Source: Eretmocerus hayati (lineage: Eukaryota; Arthropoda; Insecta; Hymenoptera; Aphelinidae). Taken from it: a stretch of 64,000 nt of DNA. Both the position numbers and the translations under genes were made by a program. Position 1 is the first letter of the stretch. The number at the start of each line of letters is the position of its first letter. The notes beneath the pieces were generated by a model. It was not told the origin of the DNA. It was given only the letters and a program-made list of their open reading frames with translations, and ran no database searches. Of the stretch, positions 34,540-45,936 are shown piece by piece. The stretch spans positions 62,816,454 through 62,880,453 of the forward strand of contig CM056742.1 in the NCBI GenBank assembly GCA_029851415.1, read 5' to 3'.

Positions 34540-35090
34540 GTGTTGTTAAGTAACACTGTCGTGATCGAGTATTCGGAAGGACATTCGCGATCCAGTGCTC
34601 GAGATGATGCTCGAGGTTAAATATCCTAGATGATAGTCTCAGTGATCCAATCATCCATGTGAGATTCGTGATCTGATGATGAAGATGATACTCGTGATCC
34701 AGTCCTTGAGGTAATATATACTAGTGATCGAGTATCTGACGTCACGCCCTCAATCCAGTGCTGAAAGCGATACCATGATATTACTGGATAACGAGTATCA
34801 TCTTGGGTACTGGATCACAAATATCACCTCAAGGGTTGGATCACAAGTGAGACGTTGAGTATTGGACACACTGCAACCTCGACAAGTAGATATCGGATGT
34901 CATCTTGAGTTCTGGATCTTGAGTATCGACTCGAGTATAGGATCAAGAATAATGCCTCGTACACTCGATCATGAGCATCGCCCTGAGATTCAGATCATGA
35001 GTATCACTGTACATACTTGATGACAAGCATCATAGGTATTTTTTCAGAAGTATATCTTGAGAGCTGGATCACAGTCATCACATTGTGCAT
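34540..35090. repeat. Degenerate foldback array (TGGATCA...TATCACCT)
   Basis: About 30-bp units of the form tactggatcacaaatatcac cctcaag are tandem and degenerate. Those at 34550-34770 run in the opposite direction to those at 34780-35060, giving a large imperfect hairpin centred near 34780. No coding content. Confidence 0.6.
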
Positions 35091-35099
35091 TGCAGTGCA

Positions 35100-35133
35100 C
35101 GAGGTGACATGCTTCATGAAGCATGTCACCTCG
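35100..35133. repeat. 34-bp perfect palindrome
   Basis: The half-site cgaggtgacatgcttca is followed directly by its exact reverse complement, with no spacer. It lies just beyond the degenerate foldback array. Confidence 0.9.
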
Positions 35134-35486
35134 GGTATCTTATCACGATATCGCAACCCGATAGCCCATGTTACGACGGCAATCTGATGATCATCATGAA
35201 CCTCGCTTGGGGAAGAAGATCAAATCCTCCCAGACCGCTCAGAACGTGGAATCACTTCCTCCGCCTCATTCCGGGCTCACGAATCCAGTATTTCCCAGAG
35301 GTTTTTTTGAAGAAGTCGCTCAAAACTTCAGGAGTTTGGAGCCAAATTGACCCAAGGTTTCCGCCTCGTGAATAAAAACTTCTCCCCAATTGTGAGCCGG
35401 TGTTATTCCTGCAGAAAAATTGCCTAAGAAACACCGTTCATCCCCGAAACATAGTATACGAGGTTTCCCGTGGGCACTGGGGCATC

Positions 35487-35975
35487 TCTGGCCAGGCGTT
35501 CCTGAATCCTACCGGCAACGTTATAGTCACCTGAAAATATGTAGAAACGTTCATTTTCCCGGAACCTGCACAAGATTCACGGGTCATTACTAGAGTTCTC
35601 TGTAACGGAAATCTCAAACAACTTTTCGTCAAACTGATGGAGCTACTCTTACTTTCAAATCCCCCTATCTCAGGATATTGGAACGATCTCTCCGGCTGGT
35701 CTAGATGAAAACCACGTGAACAAGAGACGATGGACCTGTTGTCGAATAGCCTGAGAGGGAGGATATTGGAGAGGAACACTTGGTTTATTCGTTCCAAAGG
35801 AAATTGTGTAGGATTTGGGTAGCACAGGAAACTAACACAAAACGGTCACAAGACCATGAAGGTGCTCTGAAAACCATCGCCCAATGCCGTGGGAACGTGA
35901 GCGCTTGCAGACATGCAAACGTCACCACAACGCTGAGGGTAAGATCTAGGTACGCCTGGCCGAAGGATCCTTAGT
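35487..35975. repeat. Imperfect inverted repeat (GGCCAGGCGT ends)
   Basis: The sequence starting ggccaggcgttcctgaatcc at about 35490 has a diverged inverted counterpart ending at about 35965 (tacgcctggcc). Arms are about 90 bp with several mismatches. It is likely an old MITE. No target duplication could be fixed. Confidence 0.45.
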
Positions 35976-36132
35976 TCCTCGGAGGACCTATGCACTCCAT
36001 TATAGAACGAACGGTCTTTCCTGAGTGAGTTGTCATAATGAGCGATGCCTCATATCTTCAGCAGAGTTGCGGATCTCTCAAAATCATGCAAATTCTGTAT
36101 CAGAATCCTGAAACAACATGATTACAGGATTC

Positions 36133-36149
36133 CGACTTCTTCCTTTCAG
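36133..36149 (+). promoter_or_regulatory. Splice acceptor of the unc-13 exon
   Basis: The pyrimidine-rich run cgacttcttcctttcag ends in AG at 36148-36149. The first exon base at 36150 starts a codon (phase 0), exactly where similarity to UNC-13 begins ([15 protein letters not shown]). Confidence 0.75.
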
Positions 36150-36875
36150 AAAGAAAAATTCGTGAAGCTCCTGGATCAATTGCATAACTCCTTGCGGATC
36201 GACTTATGTATGTACAGAAATAATTTCCCTGCATCAAGTCAAGAGAAACTCATGGATCTCAAGTCCACTGTTGATTTATTGACAAGTATCACCTTCTTTC
36301 GGATGAAAGTACAAGAACTGACATCACCACCCCGAGCGAGCAACGTCGTCAAAGATTGTGTAATTGCTTGTTTGAAATCAACATATCAGTTCCTTTTCCA
36401 GAACTGTTATGAATTATACAGCCGTGAATTCCAAATTGATCCGAATGAGTTGAAACGTGAAGAAGATAGTTCTCCAGCCTCTCTCGATTTTTGGCACAAA
36501 CTCATTGCTTTGATAGTCTCCGTTATTGAAGAGGATCGGAACAGTTATGCTCCTGTTCTCAATCAATTCCCGCAAGAACTCAATATCGGTCAGTTATCAG
36601 CTGCGACCGTATGGTCTCTCTTCGCCATTGACATCAAAGACGCCTTGGATGAACACGAACAGAGTAGATCATGTAAATCATCAGCGTACATGAATCTTCA
36701 TTTTAAAGTGAAATGGCTGTACACGAACTATGTTCAAGACGTTCCTCCATACCGAGGGCAAGTACCTGAATATCCAGCTTGGTTCGAGCCATTTGTGATG
36801 CAATGGTTGAATGAAAATGACGATGTTTCTTTGGAATATCTCCATGGTGCTTTCACGCGAGATAAAAAAGACGGG
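36150..36875 (+). CDS. unc-13: Internal exon of unc-13 (MUN domain, MHD1 region)
   Basis: The 242-codon exon is open throughout and phase 0 at both ends. Its product matches the UNC-13/Munc13 family strongly: [73 protein letters not shown] and [16 protein letters not shown]. These belong to the MUN domain around MHD1. The domain opens syntaxin so that synaptic vesicles can be primed at the presynaptic membrane. C1 and C2 domains lie in exons outside the window. The similarity begins at the acceptor and ends at GTGAGT after DKKDG, so both boundaries are supported. No neighbouring exon was found in the window, so the flanking introns are very long, or this is a duplicated fragment. The intact frame and both splice sites favour a real exon. 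Confidence 0.9.
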
Positions 36876-36881
36876 GTGAGT
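36876..36881 (+). promoter_or_regulatory. Splice donor of the unc-13 exon
   Basis: GTGAGT follows the Gly codon GGG of DKKDG, the point where family members continue with a different sequence (Phe-Gln) from the next exon. Reading through gives 25 unrelated codons and a stop at 36948-36950. Confidence 0.8.
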
Positions 36882-38807
36882 ATCTTCACAACCATATTTC
36901 ATTCGCAGTATACAATTGTGAATCTCAATCGAGTGGAGTTTTATGAGTAGGTGTTTAATGCACTCAGAGGGGATAGTCTGTGAATATTCCCGAGTCGTTG
37001 AATCTCAGTGGTAGCTAAGCGTTTCTATCAGGAATATTTCTAGAGACGGCGATGAGCATCATGCGTTGAGTCGTAGAGTAAACAGTACGTTGGGACTGTG
37101 CAATTTTCCCAGAATGACGGATGGAGGGAATACCGATAATGACTAGAATTTTCTGCTGAGTAGGTAGCGAACTTTTTTCCTGAAGATCTCACTCAAATTC
37201 TGTGGGAAGAGAGACAAAGATAATTTTGGCCAGGTGGAATGGAAAGACACTTTCTCTCACGGTTCCGAGTCCAAATCACGTTCGAGGGAATATTGTTGGG
37301 CAGATCGGGGAATTTTCATGTCTTTCAGAGTGATTATTACACAAATTCGATCAGTGTTGATCCCTCAAGAGTCATTCATACACTTAGACGCTCAACATAC
37401 AAGAACTCAGATTATCACGCCTTGCGGTCGCGAGGCAGCGAAAGTATATAGCTTGGCGCATCGCTGCCTCACGACCCCTATCTATACAGCTGAACGCCTG
37501 GTTCCCCAACCTCAAAATATTTCGAACATACTTATCTCCCCTTTGTCTCCGTCCAATGTACCCATGCTTATTCCTCAGGGCCTCTATTTACCCCTTTAAC
37601 AACATCCAAAAGCAATCCCGACGTTACCTTTGAAAGTGAGATGAATATACTAGTGCTCTTGATGCATTGACTTCAATTCTCATTGAGCAATTTTCCAATC
37701 TAGGGAACTACTTCCGCCGCCATCTAGTGAGCCGCTTTTACTTTCGCTCTCGGTGAGGCTGTAGTTGTAACAACGCCCATCGGTGTATGAGTGTGTTTAT
37801 TTATGTGAGTGCAAGTTTCAAATTGTCCCTAGAAATCAAGATTGTATGCGATGGCATTATGAGTGAACGCTGACATGGGCAGGCACGCATGGAGCCCCAT
37901 GTGTGAGATGTGAATGCTCGAGTATGTGTGCGATACGGCATCACGTTGCATGTTTGGATGCGATACTGCGCGCGGCAACGAAGGGATCTGTACATGCGTG
38001 ATTAGGACATAACTCAGGAATTTCGAAGCCAAAAACCGCGGAGGTCGGAATTCGGCTTAAAAATTGAGTAGTTAAAATATAGCTGCAATCTGAGTTTTAT
38101 AGGTATTCTCCAGTCTATCTGTCATCCCAAAACAATTCTCGGACGAGCATAAATGTTAGTCAATGTACATGAAAGATATGGGCAATTTTCGAAATATCTT
38201 CGCCGCAGTGAGGACAATTGGCATAAAAACGGATCTCGAAGGCGTGAATCAAAACGGATCGTTTTTTCCGAACATACAGTTTTTTCACGGTGAAAGTTGA
38301 TTGCGAGAAAATTCTCGGACCCGAATCTTGCATTAGTCTTCCTTGCATTAGAGCCAGTGACCACGGTGAGGACATCTCTTATTTTGCAACGGGAAAATTG
38401 TCTATACATCATCACGCGGGGGGTTTATTCTTTTCATTCTAATGCGGGAGGCTGTTCACGTAATTCCTCACTCCGCTAAAGGTGAGAATTTTTCCTCTGG
38501 TGTCGTAGGGATCATTTACCGCCGTTATGGAGCAAATTGAAGCGATTTAGGTCCGGAATCGCATTATCAGGGAGTATTTGGGAAATTTGCGAAATTCCAG
38601 GACGAAATGTCAGCTGTGTTCCAAGTATTTTAAAGTAAAACTTGATACTCGATTTGTACATGATATTACCTTTCCATAACCTAATTTCGATGTTTGAGAG
38701 GTGCGAAACCGGGATCGAATGAATGAACATCTCGGTAAACTAGACGATTGAAATGTGCAACTCCAAATCAAGACATGCCACGATAAGGATATTTGCACTT
38801 TTGGTAA
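36882..38807. other. Probable unc-13 intron, no gene seen
   Basis: No exon of the following part of UNC-13 could be recognised here, and no other motif was found. Open frames of 60-121 codons on both strands show no family resemblance. Confidence 0.5.
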
Positions 38808-39200
38808 CCTCACGTCTACTCTCTCCGTATCCATCAGTGAGAATCCACTGAACTTCAGTGCATTACGGATCAACTTTGACTGATGACTTCAGTGCATATG
38901 CACTGGGACATCAGTGCATATGCACTGAAGTCATCAGTGACCCTCACTGAAATTTCAGTGACCTCGAGGGTCGGACGGGTCCTGATCACTGAAGTTTCAG
39001 TGAGGGTCACTGAAGAATCAGTGAGATAATTCACTGAAACTTCAGTGACGTCGGGGGTCGGACGGGTCCTGATCACTGAAGTTTCAGTGAGTGTCACTGA
39101 AGCTTCAGTGAGTATCACTGATTGATCAGTGAGATAGTTCACTGATTCACCAGTGAGAATTTCCACTGAAATTTCAGCGAATATGATTTGCCGGGACCCT
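38808..39200. repeat. Left TIR, tandem TCACTGAA/TTCAGTGA palindromes
   Basis: About fifteen small palindromes such as TCACTGAAGTTTCAGTGA follow one another, with spacer sequences such as ggtcggacgggtcctgatca repeated twice. The right TIR (48145-48526) is its inverted copy. A 98-codon frame is open in both copies (38870-39166 minus, 48170-48466 plus), but it encodes repeated Thr/Val/Ser strings that follow the palindromes and is probably not a gene. Confidence 0.85.
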
Positions 39201-41522
39201 TAAAAAACTGAAAATTACCTTGAACTTGCTCGTCTGATGCTTCGCTTTTGCTTTTTCTATTTGCATTGGCAATGATCAAACAGAGAAAAAGCATAATCCG
39301 AACCCCCAACGTGCCCTAGAAATTGATGAAAAATCGAGAAAGCAAGAGTGATGGAAATTTCATTTACTATCATGACTTCATGAGTTTTCCAAGCAATGGT
39401 TATCCTTGTCAAAAGAATGAAGCTTCGCAACTATACATCCCTGAAAATTGCATCGAATCGGTGTCTTCAATCAGTTAGACACTTTAGTAAATTGTACTTG
39501 CCGACATTGTCAGGAGTAGGATTCATTTTGATTATTTTGGAGGTATAGGATGAATTGAATGGGGAAAATTGAAGCAGGAGTTTGTAACTCATAGCAAAAT
39601 CATAACTCAAGCATCCAAAAGGCAATTCATGATGTCAATTTCAAGTTCTACATGATGAAACTTTCATAAGAAAAAAAAAGGTCTACATATTGAAATCGTA
39701 AGAAATTCAGAATTATATGGTTCTCAAGTCATGATTGTGCTATAGGTAAGAAACTCGCACTTATAGTGATAATGAAATACTCAGATTCAATAATGAACTT
39801 TATTATCTTGATTAAATAAATGATGACAAAAACAAAAAATCAGTGGAGGCAGAATTGCTCGATGTTACTGAAACATCTGAAGAAAAAACACCTTGTCAAA
39901 TCAATCAAAATCTGCATATGCATCTGCGCCATCAGATGCATATGCAAGTTCTACTATAATGAATCCAATCAAACGCCTGCGAGAACACATTACATCAGTT
40001 ATCTATGACAAGTCCCGGGTTTTCTCATTATCACATCTTAAAACAATGAGATAGAAAATAAAGAAATCACGAATGCTTCCTGTGAACGCAACAAAGTTTC
40101 ATACTGCTGATATCAACAGACAGTAAGCTTGATGAACTGAATGCATGTCCATCTGCCTGATACGCGCAGCAGGAGATGAACATGAGAAAATTGTACAACT
40201 TTGGTGGGTACACCGGATTTAGAACTTGATACAATTCAGAAAGCAATCAATTTCTCAATGAATCAATCATCAACTAATCAACTAAACAGCTCGTTTGGGA
40301 CTGTACCCAATGATGACAGGTATTTACAAACGGTTTACTTCATCCACTAGTACTGAGTAAAGAAGAAAAAATCATATTGGGCGATAATCTAGTAGAAAAA
40401 TAGAGGAGTTTGACTGCTCATGAGGCAGAATAATTCATTATACCGAGATTTGTGTAGATTGTCTCAAAATACTTGAAAAGAAACTGGAATCATCACTCGA
40501 TTATACAGATTTCAGTGTGAAACTGACTTCGGAAAAGTTTTTTTCTGAAATTGATCACAAAAAAATGTCCATCAAAATTTGATCCACATAAATAAACTTT
40601 GTTTGGCAGAGTGGTGTCAATTTTGTGCGACAACTCTTACTCTTCCATGAAAGAAAGTATTTGATGTTGTAGTTCCAGCTTTAAAGCTATTTTCTCTTCC
40701 AAACTAGAATTTCAATACTTTGTGGAGCTTGGGTAGATTTAACCACAGTCTAGCTCACACGCTTTTTCAAATGTTCCAGCTCTCTTATGAAATGATTTTA
40801 TATTACAACCACCCGGGTCTTCCCCAAAAATAGATAAGACATTCCTCGAAAAAAATGCCCCCTTGGCAATTGTTGTCTATTACTGATTCAAGTTTATGTT
40901 GGAATGAAGAGCGATCAAGATGAAAGAAAAAATCCGAGGTCAGATATTCACGATGTGTACAAAGCACATGTAAATAAAATGATCTGAAAAATCAAAAGTC
41001 TCGGATGATTGATATATAGATGAAAAACTAATCATCGCTATCTTCAACTTCGTGAGTATCTTGACTGGAGTTGCTTTCGATAGCGTCCGAGTTGAAATTG
41101 TGAAGAGTAGTATAGAGAGAATTTATATTCTCTCTATACTACTCTTCTACTATTTTTCTACTAGATTATCATACAATATGATTTTTTCTTCTTTACTCAG
41201 AGCTAGTGGATAAAGTAAACAGGTGTAAATACCTGTCATCAATGGGTACAGTCCCAAACGAGCTGTTTAGTTGATTAATTGATGATTGATTCATTGAGAA
41301 ATTGATTGCTTTTTGAATTGTATTAAGTTCTAAATCCGGTGTACCCACCAAAGTTGTACAATTTTCTCATGTTCCTCTCCTGCTGCGCATATCAGGCAGA
41401 TGGACATGCATTCAGTTCATCAAGCTTACTGTCTGTCGATATCAGCAGTATGAAACTTTGTTGCGTTCACAGAAAGCATTCGTGATTTCTTCATTTTCTA
41501 TCTTATTGTTTTAAGATGTGAT

Positions 41523-41599
41523 AATGAGAAAATCCAGGACTTGTCATAGATAAGTGATGTAATGTGTTCTCGCAGGCGTTTGATTGGATTCATTATAGT
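41523..41599. repeat. 77-bp direct repeat bordering the BEL fragment, copy 1
   Basis: Starts aatgagaaaatcc and ends ggattcattatagt, directly before the BEL LTR. It differs from the copy at 47308-47384 by one base (ccaggac versus ccgggac). It is part of the right arm of the foldback element and is far longer than a target duplication. Confidence 0.9.
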
Positions 41600-42254
41600 T
41601 GTTCACGCTTGAACATGCATTTGCCGTGAATGCTTACGGCAACAGCGTTTTTCGTCTATAAATTGATAATCGAAGTCTAATGATAGCTCGATTGCACAGA
41701 TGTACGTTTTAACCATTGATTCAATACTTGTGAGTTGGATCTCGTGACTACCAAGGTTACTCGAGCAAGCATCGCGGTCCCACGCCTCGGATCTCCAATT
41801 CATTTTTTTTTGGCTTTAAAGTTTACGACCGGGGTTGACGCCGCACCGCCCTTTGCTTGAAGTGTCTGAGCAGGTCGAGTCACGCGTATGTTTGATGATT
41901 TCATACCGCCGCGTCGGCGGCTTGTTTCTCACCCAGGTTTTTCCATTCCATTAGCCAATCAGAATCTCTTAAAAATTTAAACTTTGTCCTTGTTCTCCCA
42001 CGTGATCACCCCTGCCCTCTTGGGAGCAGAAGGCTCCCGCTCTTCGTATTTAGTATTAGACGAGAATTCAAACGAGAGACATCGCGTCGATTTGGCTCTC
42101 CGATATGTCGAACTACTTGTACCATTTTGATTGAATAAAGTGCATTCATACGAATTTGAATACGTGTCCGTTAGTCATTGCACTTATATCAGTATATTCG
42201 GATGCACAATACGAAATTCGAGGTTCAACAGTTCAAATGCATTGTGCCTCAACA
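41600..42254 (+). repeat. 5' LTR of the BEL/Pao element (655 bp)
   Basis: Begins TGTTCACGC and ends CTCAACA, five bases before the primer site. It contains AATAAA at 42134-42139. The boundaries come from the TG...CA rule and the primer site, because there is no second LTR to align. Confidence 0.75.
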
Positions 42255-42259
42255 TAAAA

Positions 42260-42277
42260 TGGTCCTTCGAGCCGGAT
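42260..42277 (+). other. Primer-binding site, tRNA-Tyr
   Basis: TGGTCCTTCGAGCCGGAT is complementary to the 3' end of tRNA-Tyr (...ATCCGGCTCGAAGGACCA) over 18 bases. Confidence 0.85.
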
Positions 42278-42978
42278 CACTCCGGCGACATATATAGTGC
42301 ACACGCTCGACCAGTGCAGAGTGATTTGAAGTGCACAAGTGCAACCGGACACGTGATAAGTGATACATGGTGATCTTTCTTGCAATATGCAACAAGAAGC
42401 TTGTGCGTTATACGCAGCAGGAAACCAGTGAACGTGCATCTTAGTGCATTCTTTTGTGCGTGCTCTTGGCGCACCACATCACACGAGGCTCTTACAACAT
42501 ACGGCACTCCCGCGATACATGTGGTTGCCGTGTACAAACCTACGACGCTATCATCGAGCAGTATTCAGCTGTGGTGTAGTTTTTCGACGGATTACATTTC
42601 TATCAGTCATACATTTTCAGGCAGATCAATTTCTGCAATCCATCGTACATACAGAATAATTTTCTGTCATACAAATTCACTATCGAGCAGCAAAATCTGC
42701 CATACAGGACGTCCAGACCCATTAGAGTGGTCACACCAAACATCAAACGAAGCGTTATTGTACATGCGCTACTGTTCAAATTTCACCACAAACACGTGCC
42801 AATTGTGACACATCTCGTATTGAGGAGCGTACTTCATCGCTCTTGCAGCTTTCAACCAGACCACGGAACAAGACTTTCGAGGGTAAGTCTTCCTACTGAA
42901 TCACCAATCACCAATACAAATTCATGCTCTTTTGTTTATTTTTTACACCGACTCCAATAGTATTGCTTCATCTTTACC

Positions 42979-44244
42979 ATGGATATTGAACGTCTGAATC
43001 TATTATTATCTCAGCGCGAATCCATTTAACGGAAAATCGAAGCCATTGAATCATTTTCAACTTCCTATCGTGAAATCTCTCACGTTGCTGAATTACGACT
43101 ACGTTTGGAAAAGGTCACTCTTTTATATGAGAAGCTAGATGCGACTTGTGACGAAATCGAGCTAGTTGATGATACCGAGTTAAATAGAGTGGAGCGATCA
43201 CTCATTTTTGATAAATATTTCACCTCGGTGAGCGAAGCGCAGAAGCTTATTCCACAAAACATCTCCTCTTCAGAACATCTGGGTGCACATTGCTCTAATA
43301 TCAGCCATACGGGTAGCGAAAGATTATCTTCATCGACCACATCCAAAAGACGCATTAAACTCCCGGAAACAGCTATTCCTACGTTTGATGGCCGGGTAGA
43401 AAATTGGCTATCTTTTAAGAACGCATTTACGTCACTCATGGACGAATTCGATGATTTGAAGGACATTGATAAGTTACATTACTTGAGAGTGGCTTTGCAA
43501 GGAGATGCCGCTAGAAAGATAAAAATTTTCTCAAACAGTGCTCCTCATTATACAGATGTATGGAACCTCTTAGAAGAAGCTTACGAAAATAAGCGAACCC
43601 ATATCTCAAATCATCTATCAGCTCTTTTACACCTCCCGGATCAAGACAGGGCTAATCCGCGTAGTCTTGAGATTCTTGCTGACGAGGTTCAGCAACATTT
43701 GCAATCTCTGATTCTTCTGGGCGTAAACGTACCTGATGAAATAGTAGTACAGATTATCGAAGATAGATTCACTAACTTCACTCGCACGAAATGGGAGGAG
43801 AAACTTGATCAAAATACCTTTCCGACTTTGAAGAAAATACGGAGATTCTGCTATAAAACCTCGACTTCATATGTTAGACAACAGACTTCCAAGATTACTC
43901 GTTCCCATCAAGATGATGGACCACCCGCGAAGAGGCAGCGAGTAGAAACCAAAACCTCAGCCAAGGCTTTCATTACAAAGGAACGCGAGTGTCTCGCGAG
44001 CTGTGGGAAAAAACACCCCCTATTCAAATGCAAAAAATTTAACGATCTATCCGTACCCGATAGATTAAAGTTAGTGAAAGCAGTCCACGCATGCACCAAT
44101 TGTTTAAACAAGCACTCCAAAGGGGAATGCAAATACGGAAATTGCCGCACTTGCGATAAAAAACACAATACATTGTTACATCTCCCTAAGACAGAAGCAG
44201 GAGATAAGAAACCCGATGAGAAGACCAAGCCCGGGGACAAATGA
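42979..44244 (+). pseudogene. BEL/Pao gag portion of gag-pol
   Basis: The ATG at 42979 (MDIERLNLLLSQRE) is in frame with the rest but is followed by TAA at 43027. A downstream in-frame start begins at 43105. The DUF1759-type Gag core reads IPTFDGRVENWLSFKNAFTS, ALQGDAARKI and LLEEAYENKR. Two Cys/His clusters lie at the end, ASCGKKHPLFKCKKF and CTNCLNKHSKGECKYGNC. TGA at 44242 separates it from pol in the same frame. BEL elements use one continuous gag-pol ORF, so this stop is probably a mutation. Confidence 0.88.
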
Positions 44245-45936
44245 CTATCCGACAAGATAATTGTCCGAAATTGCTTGTCTACTCTGACGTCGCGAACTTC
44301 ATTGAATTTAATGGCGAGCGCCATTGTTCGAATCGTCGATCATAAGGGCAGTCCTATTTCATGTCAAGCTCTCCTAGACACTTGCTCCACAGCCAACTTT
44401 ATAACTTCAAGGCTTATGGAACGATTACATTTGCCTAAACAACGATGTTCACTCAATATTGAAGCCATGAATGATCTTAATACTGTTGCTCATTATTTCA
44501 CAAGAATAACATTCAAGTCAATCCATTCAGACTTCCATAAGACTTTGACCTTTTATGTGGTACCTACGATAACCGAATTGACGCGAAATGATGAGTTTAC
44601 CGTCAATCCCATAAAAATACCCAAATACATAAAACTGGCTGATCCAGAATTTTCGAAGCACTCAAATGTTGACATGCTGATCGGAGCGGGTCCCACTTTG
44701 TCCATGCTCTGTATAGGACAATTGAAGTTATCCGATCACGATGACCTCATTCTACAGAAAACTGAACTTGGCTGGATAATAGGCGGAAGTTTGAGTCAAT
44801 TTGACGACCTTACCACGAGCAAATGCTTGGTAACTGATATATATTTTGATTTACAAAAATTTTGGGCTGTAGAAGAAATGCCATCGGGTCGATCCAATTT
44901 CTCGGAAGTCGAAGCTTATTGTGAGAATCATTTTAAGCAGCACGTTCGTCGAGACAAAGATGGTAGATACATTGTAGCACTACCTTTCAAAGGGGACTGT
45001 TCCTTAGGGGAATCACATATCACAGCATACAAACGAGTAATGTCTTTAAAAAAGAAATTTGAGAAAAATCCTGATTTTGAGAAAGAATACACCAAATCCA
45101 TGATGGAAGACTCAAATTCGAAATATATGTCTTTACTTCCACCTTCAGCCTGTGACAACGGTTACTATCTGGCCCATCATGCGATTATCAAATCTTCAAG
45201 CAATACCACAAAATTGAGAATAGTTTTGGACGGTTCAGCAAAATCTAGCAATGGAAAATCTTTAAATGACATTTTACATGTCGGTCCTACTATTCAAGAT
45301 GATTTATTTTCCATATTATTACGATTTCGGCTCTTTGCATATGTCGTCATTGCTGATATCGAAAAGATGTACAAGCAATTCTTGGTTCGCAAAGAAGACA
45401 GGAAATTCCAGAGAATATTATGGTTTTTTGAAGGTAAAATCAGAGAGTTTGAGCTGAACACCATCTTTTTTGGAAATGCTAGTGCTTCATTTTTGGCGAC
45501 CAGATGTTTAATGCAATTAGCTGAAGACGAGAAGGATAGATATCCATTAGGTGCAAAGACATTGAAGAAGTGTTTTTATGTTGACAACATGCTCGCTGGA
45601 GCTAATTCAAAATCAGAAGCACGTGAGATCGTCACGCAGATGCAAGGCATACTTAGAACGGCGTGTTTGAGAATGAGACAATGGGCTTCTAATGATCCTA
45701 GTTTACTTGATGGCGTGCTTAACCGAGACATCGATGCCAGTTTCAATTTAGATCCAGGCAATCCTTTAAAAACTTTAGGTCTTCATCGGAAGGCAACTGA
45801 TGACGTTTTTGTATATACCATCCAAAATTTCACACGAAGGAGCTCGTTACTAAACGTAAAATCTTGTCCGAGATCGCAAAAATATCCGATCCGATTGGAC
45901 TCCTTGGGCCAGTCACACTTTTTGCTAGAAAAATAA
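44245..45936 (+). pseudogene. BEL/Pao protease and reverse transcriptase
   Basis: The same frame as gag continues with the aspartic protease site ALLDTCSTANFIT and then DMLIGAGPTLSM and LGWIIGGS. RT follows with LRIVLDGSAKSS, YVVIADIEKMYKQF, FFGNASASFLATR and the catalytic box FYVDNML. The family has Asp-Asp, and Asn replaces the second Asp, which should abolish polymerase activity. A frameshift near 45836 ends the useful reading, and the last 35 residues before the stop at 45936 are out of frame. Confidence 0.9.

Noticed and set aside
38870..39166. 98-codon ORF, also present at 48170-48466
   Set aside because: It lies within the TIR palindromes and its repeated Thr/Val/Ser strings follow the DNA repeat. 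Presence in both arms follows from the inverted repeat rather than from selection on a protein.
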